NCBI GenBank assembly: GCA_030268105.1
Contig: BSDZ01000030.1
Coordinates: 372,001 to 436,000, forward strand
Direction of reading: 5' to 3'
Source of the DNA: Volvox africanus
Taxonomy: Eukaryota > Chlorophyta > Chlorophyceae > Chlamydomonadales > Volvocaceae
DNA length: 64,000 nt
In this document: positions 54,738 through 64,000 of the stretch, piece after piece
How the letters are laid out: the number at the start of each line of letters is the position of its first letter
Numbering within the stretch: position 1 is the first letter of the stretch
Program-made: the position numbers and the translations under genes
Notes under the pieces: model-generated
Seen by the model: the letters and a program-made list of their open reading frames with translations, nothing else
Database searches by the model: none
Told to the model about the DNA's origin: nothing

Positions 54738-56613
54738 CACGGGCCGAAGATGCTCCAAGTGCTCCTCGCGCGTCTTAGAATATACCAAGATGTCATCCAG
54801 GTAGCAAACAACGAACCTGTCGATAAACGAGCCGAAGATGCTCCAAGTGCTCCTCGCGCGTCTTAGAATATACCAAGATGTCATCCAGGTAGCAAACAAT
54901 GAACCTGTCGATAAACGGCCTAAACATTCGGTCCATAACCGCCTGAAACGTCGCAGGGGCATTAGTCAAACCAAACGATAGGACCGTATACTCAAAGTGA
55001 CCGAAGGGCGTCCGAAAAGCGGTTTTCGGGATATCAGAGGCAGCGATGCGAATCTGATTGTAGCCCTGTTGTAAGTCAATCGAGGAAAAATAAGCCGATC
55101 CCTTCAGCTTATCCAACAGGTCGTCAACGCGTGGCAAAGGGTAGCGATTTTTCACCGTATTCGCATTTAACCCCCGGTAATCAATGCACATGCGCAAGGT
55201 CCCATCCTTCTTACCGACAAACAAAATCGGTGCAGAATACGGGGATGTGCTGGGGCGTATCATACCCTTCGCGAGCAAATCCATCACCTGGCGCTTCACC
55301 TCGTCCAGCTCCAATGGACTCAACCTGTACATTGGCCGGGCCGTAGGCTGCGCTCCAGGCACGAGAGGGATTGTGTGATCAACAGGACGCATAGGTGGTA
55401 GGCCAGGGATATCTTTAAAGACGTCCTCATACTGCGACAGTAGGGCCTCAACCTCAGGATCCGCAGAAGTCTGCGCGGTGGTGACACAACAGCTCACCCG
55501 CGGCCTTAAAAGCAGTCCGTGGGCACCCTTCCGTATCAAACGGACGGCCTCCTTACGCCTGACTAGCTCTGGTTCGATTCGCGCGGCCATTGCGGTCACA
55601 GCAAAATTAACCATAGGCACCGCCTCAGTTTCGCCCTCCTTTGGTGTGACATGTTCGAACGACAGGAAAGGTACCTTAATCGACAGAGTACCCTTGCACA
55701 TATGCAGGGTTGCGGTCTCCATGTCGATGCGCGCGCGGTACTGTCGTAATGTCGACGACCCCATTATGTACGGTGCAGTCTCTGCTAAGCCCTGCAGCAC
55801 GTACGGCCGGGTCACAACACGCAAAGGGCCTATCGATAGGCTAAGGGTAATCCTGCCCACGATGGGATGCTTACCCCCGTCAGCAAGGGTAACCTGTGGA
55901 CAATCAGACGACTCTGGGGACAACCCCAGCGCATTCACCTCTGCGACAGAGATGAAGTCGTCGCTGGCACCGGTGTCAACAAGTGCCTTCAGAGTACGGC
56001 CATTCAAACCGATCTGAACCACAGGGACACGGTTATCTACGAGCGACTGCCCAGCAGACAACGTCAGTGCACTTAGGGCGGGTCCGTAACCTACGGCACC
56101 CCCGTCAGGAGCTTCGTACCAAACGTCAACCGAGTAGGATGTGCTTGGCCACGGAGCCAGCGTACCCTCCCGATCCACACCATTAAACAAAACGGTGCCC
56201 GGCTCGAACCGGTGGACATGCCGCATACCCCTTAACGATGCCTCTGCCTTGCGCCGACAGAAAGCGGGGAGTAAAACACATGCGGCGGTGCCTGGATATT
56301 GACGCCTACACCTCCTGTATATGGCCAACTGTTCCGACATCTCACGCAGAGACGAGGGGATGAACAAAACCACGTGGTTAGACAGATCGATAGACGACAG
56401 GGGACGGCGAGGTGTAAACAAATTACACAACGGGTCGAAGCAGAGAAGTCCCGTGCGTCCGTCAAGCGTGATGCGTCGCGCTATGACTCGCTCGATGTGT
56501 CCAAGTACACAAGGCAACAATGCCTTAACGGCTGGCCGTAAGGATGACCACCGACCACGCGTTAGTTCAGAAATCCCAGGTGGTGCCCCCTCCGCAGGAA
56601 CCCGGGCAAGCCC
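54738..56613 (-). pseudogene. Family A pol N-terminal half with 88-bp duplication
   Basis: Open in the gag frame from the UAG (56,614) through the Dam-like region, protease ([10 protein letters not shown]), connector and RT up to [20 protein letters not shown]. There an 88-bp direct duplication (54,743-54,830 repeating 54,831-54,918, a few changes) shifts the frame; 88 is not a multiple of three. The downstream edge is the tcgag site of element A5, and coding continues at 47,265. It is nearly identical to 59,659-61,441. Broken by insertion and by the duplication. Confidence 0.9.
54743..54918 (-). repeat. 88-bp direct duplication in RT
   Basis: Two copies of the stretch encoding the [19 protein letters not shown] region, at 54,743-54,830 and 54,831-54,918. 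It sits at the inner end of the 4,828-bp-offset repeat, so it may mark a recombination joint. Confidence 0.88.
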
Positions 56614-57849
56614 CTATTTCGGCTGAGGTACAAACGGCGGCATTAGAGGGCAATCCTTCGTGGAATGGCTCTCCGCACACCGTAGACAAACGTTGGCCAA
56701 TTTCTGACGCTCGAATTCGGAACGATTGCAATTCCATTTTGGCATATACGTGTCGTCCGTGCGAGTCCGCTTCGCATTGGGGTCGGAACGCTGTGCGGCT
56801 GCCGTCGACGGCGCACCACCACGCTTCCTGTTTTTAGCCGGGTCCGAGCTCGGACCTGCTCCTCCTGACCCGCGGACACCCGAGCTAGCGCCCCCGCGTG
56901 CCTGGCGTTGCCGGTTGCTGCGTCGCGTCGCGGCAGTAGGCGTGGGGCGGGTCGCTCTGAGTTCCTGGTCGAGAGCTTCAGCTTCCCCAAGCGGATCCTG
57001 CACTTGCACGGCATTTGCACGAGGGACAGACTTGACTTCTTCCTCACCGGCAAGGAGTCGTATCTCCGTACCCTTAGCAAAAGTGACCAAGGCATCATAC
57101 GACTTGATCGGCACCCCAGCCAAGTCAGTAGCGCACCATTTAGCCAAAAGTTTCGTCAGGCCTCGCTTAAACCAAAAGACACGCTCGGTTTCAGTGAGAT
57201 CAGCAATGGGGGTCACAAGTGCTTCAAAGCGTAACTGGTACGCAGGTACATTTTCACCCCGACGCATGTGGTAGCTACCAGCCGCCAAAACCTTACGAGC
57301 CTCCACATCACGTGCTTGAACCTCAGTAGCGAACCGTGCGAGCAAAGCGGTGATCATCTCGTCAAAAGTATAGTCGCCCCGGGCGGTGGTCCATTTGTGA
57401 TACCAGTCCTTCGCTGAGCCCTCGAGGGTGTTACCAACGAAGAGACACCTGATACCATCATTATCACCACCATGAACAGCCTGGAGATACTTTTTAGCGT
57501 CACGCATGTACGCACGAGTTGCATCGGCTATGCTATGTCCTGCTGTCTTTTCAGTTAGCGAGATATTAAGCCTAGGAACGGGAATTGTCAATCTCATCAC
57601 CTCAGGGATGTCATCATGCCCTCGAGCTTGAGGTAATGGCAGAACCCTTGGTCCAGCAGTGTTGTCCATATTGGTGTTAACTGCTGAATGCGGCACAATT
57701 AAGTGAGCAGGGGTCTGAAGGAAAAGGGGCTCTTGAGTGGCTCGCGCGCCAACAGTCTCAAGACCTCTATCCGGTGCTCTAGCAGCCACAACAAAATCGG
57801 GTTGGCTAGCTAGGCTAGTGTGCGGCGTATCGTCGTGTTCCGCGGACAT
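56614..57849 (-). CDS. gag: Gag, second family A copy
   Basis: 411 intact codons, MSAEHDDTPHTS to UAG. It has the same layout as the gag at 52,209: Gag core (GNTLEGSAKDWYHKW, FDEMITALLARF, ENVPAYQLRFEALV), basic tail, and zinc knuckle CLRCAESHSTKDC. It is followed in frame by pol after UAG and a hairpin in which one stem pair is G-U. It belongs to the element whose 5' LTR is 58,303-59,126. Gag is intact, but its pol is not. Confidence 0.92.
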   Translation of the reverse strand: MSAEHDDTPHTSLASQPDFVVAARAPDRGLETVGARATQEPLFLQTPAHLIVPHSAVNTNMDNTAGPRVLPLPQARGHDDIPEVMRLTIPVPRLNISLTEKTAGHSIADATRAYMRDAKKYLQAVHGGDNDGIRCLFVGNTLEGSAKDWYHKWTTARGDYTFDEMITALLARFATEVQARDVEARKVLAAGSYHMRRGENVPAYQLRFEALVTPIADLTETERVFWFKRGLTKLLAKWCATDLAGVPIKSYDALVTFAKGTEIRLLAGEEEVKSVPRANAVQVQDPLGEAEALDQELRATRPTPTAATRRSNRQRQARGGASSGVRGSGGAGPSSDPAKNRKRGGAPSTAAAQRSDPNAKRTRTDDTYMPKWNCNRSEFERQKLANVCLRCAESHSTKDCPLMPPFVPQPK

Positions 57850-58280
57850 GGAGCACGAAGAGATACCCTAGGTTTGCGTAATAGAAGCCGACTTCTATCG
57901 CAAAGGCAAGAGTACAAAGCGATTCGGTGAGCCTACCGACAGTACTCTTGAGAAGATTCAGTAAACTCAGCAAGTACTTGCCCAGCTGAGTCCTGATCTC
58001 CGTAGTTTGGGCAATGAGAGTCGCCAACTGGTCCGGACGAAAGCCGGTCTCAGTCGCTGCGGCAAGCAATGCCGGTGTACTGAGAATACCTGCGACTCAG
58101 ATCATACACTTACACAACAAGTGCAGCAATCTAGACAAAAGCAATTAAACGATTACAAACCGGAAGCGGCGGCGTCCAAAACGGCGCGGCCTAGGTCTTC
58201 GGCAAAAGTATCTAGCGGTCCTCGTGGTTCGTCATAGAACGAGCCTACTTCCGATTAGACAAAGAGAGACAGTTAGGCAA
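57850..58280 (-). other. Leader with damaged ORF0
   Basis: Second block of ORF0 is open (57,815-58,069), but block 1 has a 13-nt deletion just after the start codon and stops after seven codons. Otherwise as in element A5. Confidence 0.6.
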
Positions 58281-58302
58281 CGAACCTGTCTCGATACCAA
58301 TT

Positions 58303-59126
58303 TGTTGTACCTCTCCTTCGTGTTTGCTCATAAGTATCTGCACGTCTGGAGACTTTCGACACCGATGCTCGAGCACTTGCAAGTACAGCAAGGCAAGCGT
58401 GAGCGAACAGAGACAGCGGAAGACTTCAAGATGAAGAGAGATATAACTTTCAATCTTACGGATCAGAACGATGCAATGGACGAAATCGCTGTCAGCGCCG
58501 GAAGCAAGCAATCATCACGCGGCGGTGATTAGCAAAGTTCAGGCTTAGCTCGGGCTAAGTAGAATAGCGTATAGCAATAGTAATATAGAACACACGAGTG
58601 TTCTCCGGTATCGAATGTCTCTTTTGGCTTAGCCGTCCTCGCATCTGTTATACTCGCAGCATTGCAATGCCGTACGATTCACATCAGGAGGCCGATCCTA
58701 GATGTGACAACCCTACTGCGTATAGGCGATGTCCAAGCATAACAACGTATAAGCCTTTCCGGCATTCGCATGATGCAAGGGTCCGGATAACGATATCCGG
58801 TTGCAGGGCATGTGTCGCGACGAGTGCGGCGCTCTCAACGTGTGCTGTAATGAAGTAATATTATATCAGATAATATTACTTATCGTTTTGTAGCACGAGC
58901 ATAATGCGCACTTCAATGCTTCGGGCTTTCATGCATGCTAGGCGGATTTGCCATGATGAGATGTCGCGATGGATAATGACAAAATGCCAAATGCATATAT
59001 AAATGTACACGAATACATTTATATCATGCAGATTCATTCATATGCAATGTGTTCATCACAATAGCATTTCGCCTTGTAGGATCACATCGACCTACGCATC
59101 GGCGGGAAACTAACCGTAGCACAACA
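58303..59126 (-). repeat. Family A LTR (5' LTR of the gag-pol to its left)
   Basis: 824 bp, TGTTGTACCTCTCC...CTAACCGTAGCACAACA. It is closest to the solo LTR at 37,746-38,569 (shared aatagtaatatag, aatgcttcggg). The right flank tgcag lies in RNase H of another A pol and has no matching left flank in the window. Confidence 0.93.
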
Positions 59127-61441
59127 TGCAGCACTGCCAGAAGCTCCTGTTCCCTGGTGGTGTAGCAAATCTCCGCACCAGAAAACTTCTTACTCGCGAA
59201 GGCGATTGGTCGCCTATCCTGTAACAATACAGCGCCGCTTCCAAATATTGAGGCATCAGACACTACCTCAACACGAAATGGCAACGAGTAATCAGGGAAT
59301 GTGAGGGTGACATCTTCGGCAACGATTCCCTTGAGCTCTTCGAATGCCCACTGGCATTGCGATGTCCACGACTCGAGTGAAACGAAAACGCCTTTGCGAT
59401 TTAAGTTAGTAAGCGGGGCCGCAATGATGGAACATTTTTCAATGAACTTTCGGAAATAATTGGTCAAGCCAAGGAACTTACGCAGCTCCGTGAGGTTCTG
59501 AGGCGCGGGCCAATCGCGAACCACGGCGACCTTCCGCGGGTCCATCTTCACACCAGTGGCCGACACAATGTGGCCTAAATATTCCACCTGAGGCTGCACC
59601 CAAAAGCATTAGGCGCGTTTAGCAAACAATTGCTCCCGCCTCATAACGTCGAGCACGAGCCGAAGATGCTCCAAGTGCTCCTCGCGCGTCTTAGAATAAA
59701 CCAAGATGTCATCCAGGTAGCAAACAACGAACCTGTCGATAAACGGCCTAAACATTCGGTCCATAACCGCCTGAAACGTCGCAGGGGCATTAGTCAAACC
59801 AAACGATAGGACCGTATACTCAAAGTGACCGAAGGGCGTCCGAAAAGCGGTTTTCGGGATATCAGAGGCAGCGATGCGAATCTGATTATAGCCCTGTTGC
59901 AAGTCAATCGAGGAAAAATAAGCCGATCCCTTCAGCTTATCCAACAGGTCGTCAACGCGTGGTAAAGGGTAGCGATTTTTCACCGTACTCGCATTCAACC
60001 CCCGGTAATCGATGCACATGCGCAAGGTCCCATCCTTCTTACCGACAAACAAAATCGGTGCAGAATACGGGGATGTGCTGGGGCGTATCATACCCTTCGC
60101 GAGCAAATCCATCACCTGGCGCTTCACCTCGTCCAGCTCCAATGGACTCAACCTGTACATTGGCCGGGCCGTAGGCTGCGCTCCAGGCACGAGAGGGATT
60201 GTGTGATCAACAGGACGCATAGGTGGTAGGCCAGGGATATCTTTAAAGACGTCCTCATACTGCGACAGTAGGGCCTCAACCTCAGGATCCGCAGAAGTCT
60301 GCGCGGTGGTGACACAACAGCTCACCCGCGGCCTTAAAAGCAGTCCGTGGGCACCCTTCCGTATCAAACGGACGGCCTCCTTACGCCTGACTAGCTCTGG
60401 TTCGATTCGCGCGGCCATTGCGGTCACAGCAAAATTAACCATAGGCACCGCCTCAGTTTCGCCCTCCTTTGGTGTGACATGTTCGAACGACAGGAAAGGT
60501 ACCTTAATCGACAGAGTACCCTTGCACATATGCAGGGTTGCGGTCTCCATGTCGATGCACGCGCGGTACTGTCGTAATGTCGACGACCCCATTATGTACG
60601 GTGCAGTCTCTGCTAAGCCCTGCAGCACGTACGGCCGGGTCACAACACGCAAAGGGCCTATCGATAGGCTAAGGGTAATCCTGCCCACGATGGGATGCTT
60701 ACCCCCGTCAGCAAGGGTAACCTGTGGACAATCAGACGACTCTGGGGACAACCCCAGCGCATTCACCTCTGCGACAGAGATGAAGTCGTCGCTGGCACCG
60801 GTGTCAACAAGTGCCTTCAGAGTACGGCCATTCAAACCGATCTGAACCACAGGGACACGGTTATCTACGAGCGACTGCCCAGCAGACAACGTCAGTGCAC
60901 TTAGGGCGGGTCCGTAACCTACGGCACCCCCGTCAGGAGCTTCGTACCAAACGTCAACCGAGTAGGATGTGCTTGGCCACGGAGCCAGCGTACCCTCCCG
61001 ATCCACACCATTAAACAAAACGGTGCCCGGCTCGAACCGGTGGACATGCCGCATACCCCTTAACGATGCCTCTGCCTTGCGCCGACAGAAAGCGGGGAGT
61101 AAAACACATGCGGCGGTGCCTGGATATTGACGCCTACACCTCCTGTATATGGCCAACTGTTCCGACATCTCACGCAGAGACGAGGGGATGAACAAAACCA
61201 CGTGGTTAGACAGATCGATAGACGACAGGGGACGGCGAGGTGTAAACAAATTACACAACGGGTCGAAGCAGAGAAGTCCCGTGCGTCCGTCAAGCGTGAT
61301 GCGTCGCGCTATGACTCGCTCGATGTGTCCAAGTACACAAGGCAACAATGCCTTAACGGCTGGCCGTAAGGATGACCACCGACCACGCGTTAGTTCAGAA
61401 ATCCCAGGTGGTGCCCCCTCCGCAGGAACCCGGGCAAGCCC
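59127..61441 (-). pseudogene. Family A pol, N-terminal part to RNase H
   Basis: Open in the gag frame from the UAG (61,442) through Dam-like region, protease ([10 protein letters not shown]), connector and complete RT with [25 protein letters not shown] to FAKRA, where a stop at 59,609 interrupts. It resumes as [11 protein letters not shown] and runs through the connection domain and first RNase H block ([11 protein letters not shown]) to ELLAVLH at 59,127, where an A LTR is inserted. Integrase is not attached. From 59,659 on it is nearly identical to 54,831-56,613. Confidence 0.9.
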
Positions 61442-62677
61442 CTATTTCGGCTGAGGTACAAACGGCGGCATTAGAGGGCAATCCTTCGTGGAATGGCTCT
61501 CCGCACACCGTAGACAAACGTTGGCCAATTTCTGACGCTCGAATTCGGAACGATTGCAATTCCATTTTGGCATATACGTGTCGTCCGTGCGAGTCCGCTT
61601 CGCATTGGGGTCGGAACGCTGTGCGGCTGCCGTCGACGGCGCACCACCACGCTTCCTGTTTTTAGCCGGGTCCGAGCTCGGACCTGCTCCTCCTGACCCG
61701 CGGACACCCGAGCTAGCGCCCCCGCGTGCCTGGCGTTGCCGGTTGCTGCGTCGCGTCGCGGCAGTAGGCGTGGGGCGGGTCGCTCTGAGTTCCTGGTCGA
61801 GAGCTTCAGCTTCCCCAAGCGGATCCTGCACTTGCACGGCATTTGCACGAGGGACAGACTTGACTTCTTCCTCACCGGCAAGGAGTCGTATCTCCGTACC
61901 CTTAGCAAAAGTGACCAAGGCATCATACGACTTGATCGGCACCCCAGCCAAGTCAGTAGCGCACCATTTAGCCAAAAGTTTCGTCAGGCCTCGCTTAAAC
62001 CAAAAGACACGCTCGGTTTCAGTGAGATCAGCAATGGGGGTCACAAGTGCTTCAAAGCGTAACTGGTACGCAGGTACATTTTCACCCCGACGCATGTGGT
62101 AGCTACCAGCCGCCAAAACCTTACGAGCCTCCACATCACGTGCTTGAACCTCAGTAGCGAACCGTGCGAGCAAAGCGGTGATCATCTCGTCAAAAGTATA
62201 GTCGCCCCGGGCGGTGGTCCATTTGTGATACCAGTCCTTCGCTGAGCCCTCGAGGGTGTTACCAACGAAGAGACACCTGATACCATCATTATCACCACCA
62301 TGAACAGCCTGGAGATACTTTTTAGCGTCACGCATGTACGCACGAGTTGCATCGGCTATGCTATGTCCTGCTGTCTTTTCAGTTAGCGAGATATTAAGCC
62401 TAGGAACGGGAATTGTCAATCTCATCACCTCAGGGATGTCATCATGCCCTCGAGCTTGAGGTAATGGCAGAACCCTTGGTCCAGCAGTGTTGTCCATATT
62501 GGTGTTAACTGCTGAATGCGGCACAATTAAGTGAGCAGGGGTCTGAAGGAAAAGGGGCTCTTGAGTGGCTCACGTGCCAACAGAGTCAAGACCTCTATCC
62601 GGTGCTCTAGCAGCCACAACAAAATCGGGTTGGCTAGCTAGGCTAGTGTGCGGCGTATCGTCGTGTTCCGCAGACAT
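61442..62677 (-). pseudogene. Gag, third family A copy, one nonsense mutation
   Basis: Same 411-codon layout as the gag at 56,614, with an in-frame TGA at 62,570-62,572 where that copy has CGA (GARAT). A CpG transition explains the change. The remainder, from MPHSAVNTN at 62,524 to the zinc knuckle and UAG, is open. Confidence 0.9.
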
Positions 62678-63108
62678 GGAGCACGAAGAGATACCCTAGG
62701 TTTGCGTAATAGAAGCCGACTTCAATTGCAAAAGCAAGAGTACAAAGCGATTCGGTGAGCCTACCGACAGTACTCTTGAGAAGATTCAGTAAACTCAGCA
62801 AGTACTTGCCCAGCTGAGTCCTGATCTCCGTAGTTTGGGCAATGAGAGTCGCCAACTGGTCCGGACGAAAGCCGGTCTCAGTCGCTGCGGCAAGCAATGC
62901 CGGTGCACTGAGATTACCTGCGAGTCAGAGCGTACACTTACACAACAAGTGCAGCAATCTAGACAAAAGCAATTAAACGATTACAAACCGGAAGCGGCGG
63001 CGTCCAAAACGGCGCGGCCTAGGTCTTCGGCAAAAGTATCTAGCGGTCCTCGTGGTTCGTCATAGAACGAGCCTACTTCCGATTAGACAAAGAGAGACAG
63101 TTAGGCAA
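62678..63108 (-). other. Leader with damaged ORF0
   Basis: As at 57,850-58,280: block 2 open (62,643-62,897), block 1 broken by the same 13-nt deletion. The shared lesion links the two copies. Confidence 0.6.
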
Positions 63109-63130
63109 CGAACCTGTCTCGATACCAATT

Positions 63131-63962
63131 TGTTGTACCTCTCCTTCGTGTTTGCTCATAAGTATCTGCACGTCTGAAGGCTTTGGACACCGATGCTCGA
63201 GCACTTGCAAGTACAGCAAGGCAAGCGCGAGCGAACAGAGAGAGCGGAAGACTTCAAGACAAGAAGAGATATAACTTACAGTCTTACAGATAGAAGCGAT
63301 GCAATGGACGAAATCACCGTCAGCGCCGGAAGCAAGCAATCATCACGCGGCGGTGATAAGCGAAGTTTAGGCTTAGCTCGGGCTAAGTAGAATAGCGTAT
63401 AGTGATTATAGTGTAGAACACACGAGTGTTCTCCGGTATCGAATGTCTCTTTTGGCTTAGCCGTCCTCGCATCTGTTATACTCGCAGCATCGCAATGTCT
63501 TACGATTCACACTAGGAGGCCGATCCTAAGTGTGACAACCCTACTGCGTATAGGCGATGTCCAAGCATAACAACGTATAAGCCTTTCCGGCATTTGCATG
63601 ATGCAAGGGTCCGAATAACGATATTCGGTGGCAAGGCATGCATCGCGATGAGTGCGGCGCTCTCAACGTGTGCTGTAATGAAGTAATATTATATCAACTA
63701 ATATTACTTATCGTTTCATAGCACGAGCATAATGCGCACTTCAATGATTCGGTATTTCATGCATGCTAGGCGGATTTGCCATGATGCGATGTTGCGATGG
63801 ATAATGATAACATGCCAAATGCATACATAAATGTATGCGAATACATCTATATCATGCAGGTTCATTCATATGCAATAATCATTCATGCGTTCACCAAGAT
63901 AACACTTCGCCTTGTAGGGTCACATCGACCTACGCATCGGCGGGAAACGAACCGTAGCACAA
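63131..63962 (-). repeat. Family A LTR (5' LTR)
   Basis: 832 bp, TGTTGTACCTCTCC...CCGTAGCACAA; the terminal CA is lost or changed (reads cacaatagc). Primer-binding site on its left. Likely partner of 44,106-44,932. Confidence 0.92.
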
Positions 63963-64000
63963 TAGCAACAATGCCTTCACGGCTGGCCGTAAGGATGACC
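63963..64000 (-). pseudogene. Edge of another family A pol
   Basis: The last 38 bp match the start of A pol at 52,111-52,143 (sense RPAVKALL), so the A element ending at 63,962 is itself inserted in, or recombined with, a further A copy beyond the window. Confidence 0.7.

Larger units (their letters stand above)
54831..63130 (-). repeat. Near-identical 3.4-kb direct repeat, offset 4,828 bp
   Basis: 54,831-58,302 and 59,659-63,130 carry the same leader, gag and first half of pol, with only scattered differences (for example cagatcatac/cagagcgtac in the leader). The LTRs that follow (58,303 and 63,131) are clearly different from one another, so this is not a simple tandem copy with LTR included. 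Confidence 0.9.
44106..63962 (-). mobile_element. Host A element with nested insertions and rearrangement
   Basis: The outer LTRs (44,106-44,932 and 63,131-63,962) share diagnostic bases (gtctgaaggctttgg, tatcaactaatatt, gattcggtattt) not found in the other A LTRs, so they are probably the original pair. Between them lie: the integrase/RNase H half (44,992-47,265), the inserted element A5, a partly duplicated gag-pol (54,738-58,302), another A LTR (58,303-59,126) and a second gag-pol (59,127-63,130). The flanks of the 58,303 LTR do not match any partner, so recombination has reshaped the interior. The outer extent is inferred. Confidence 0.65.

Overview
This window is repeat DNA from a eukaryotic nuclear genome. 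Nearly all of it is Ty3/gypsy LTR retrotransposons of the chromovirus type, with a chromodomain at the C-terminus of integrase, and most are nested in one another. No host gene, rRNA, tRNA, CRISPR array or bacterial-style operon could be supported. The organism cannot be named from this sequence. An alga, fungus or oomycete with a retrotransposon-rich genome is plausible. The decay pattern (CGA to TGA stops) fits CpG methylation.

Three related families occur. Family A has LTRs of about 822-835 bp, family B of about 811-816 bp, and family C of 308 bp. All have long terminal inverted repeats (TGTTGT...ACAACA), 5-bp target-site duplications, a polypurine tract (GGGAGGGGGGATA(A/G)T in A and B) and a primer-binding site starting TGGTATCGAG, probably for initiator tRNA-Met. 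Family A has the best-preserved member, at 47,266-54,732: both LTRs about 99% alike, and intact gag and pol. Gag (with a zinc knuckle) and Pol are in the same frame, separated by one UAG. Pol runs: Dam-like N-terminal domain, aspartic protease, RT, RNase H, integrase, chromodomain.

Layout. 1-1,089: end of an A LTR and a B integrase fragment. 1,090-8,628: decayed B element on the minus strand, with an oppositely oriented solo B LTR inside integrase. 8,629-10,102: B mini-element with a fold-back junction. 10,103-12,323: 3' end of an A element on the plus strand. 12,324-13,122: 0.8 kb of unrecognised sequence. 13,123-42,843: plus-strand array of B elements sharing LTRs, including a near-perfect 7,595-bp tandem duplication (about 14.50-22.10 and 22.10-29.69 kb). 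Solo A LTRs and a whole family C element (29,735-36,759) are inserted in this array. 42,844-64,000: minus-strand A elements nested in A elements, including the young complete copy and a near-identical 3.4-kb repeat offset by 4,828 bp.

Four observations deserve attention. (1) Gag-pol stop readthrough is suggested by a covarying hairpin with identical geometry in families A and C. (2) A conserved ORF upstream of gag ("ORF0", possibly spliced) is present in A and left as a relic in B. (3) A Dam-methyltransferase-like domain that has lost its catalytic motif lies at the start of Pol. (4) A chimeric B mini-element was apparently made by snap-back synthesis and then amplified. Split pol halves at matching positions also imply inversion by recombination between LTRs.
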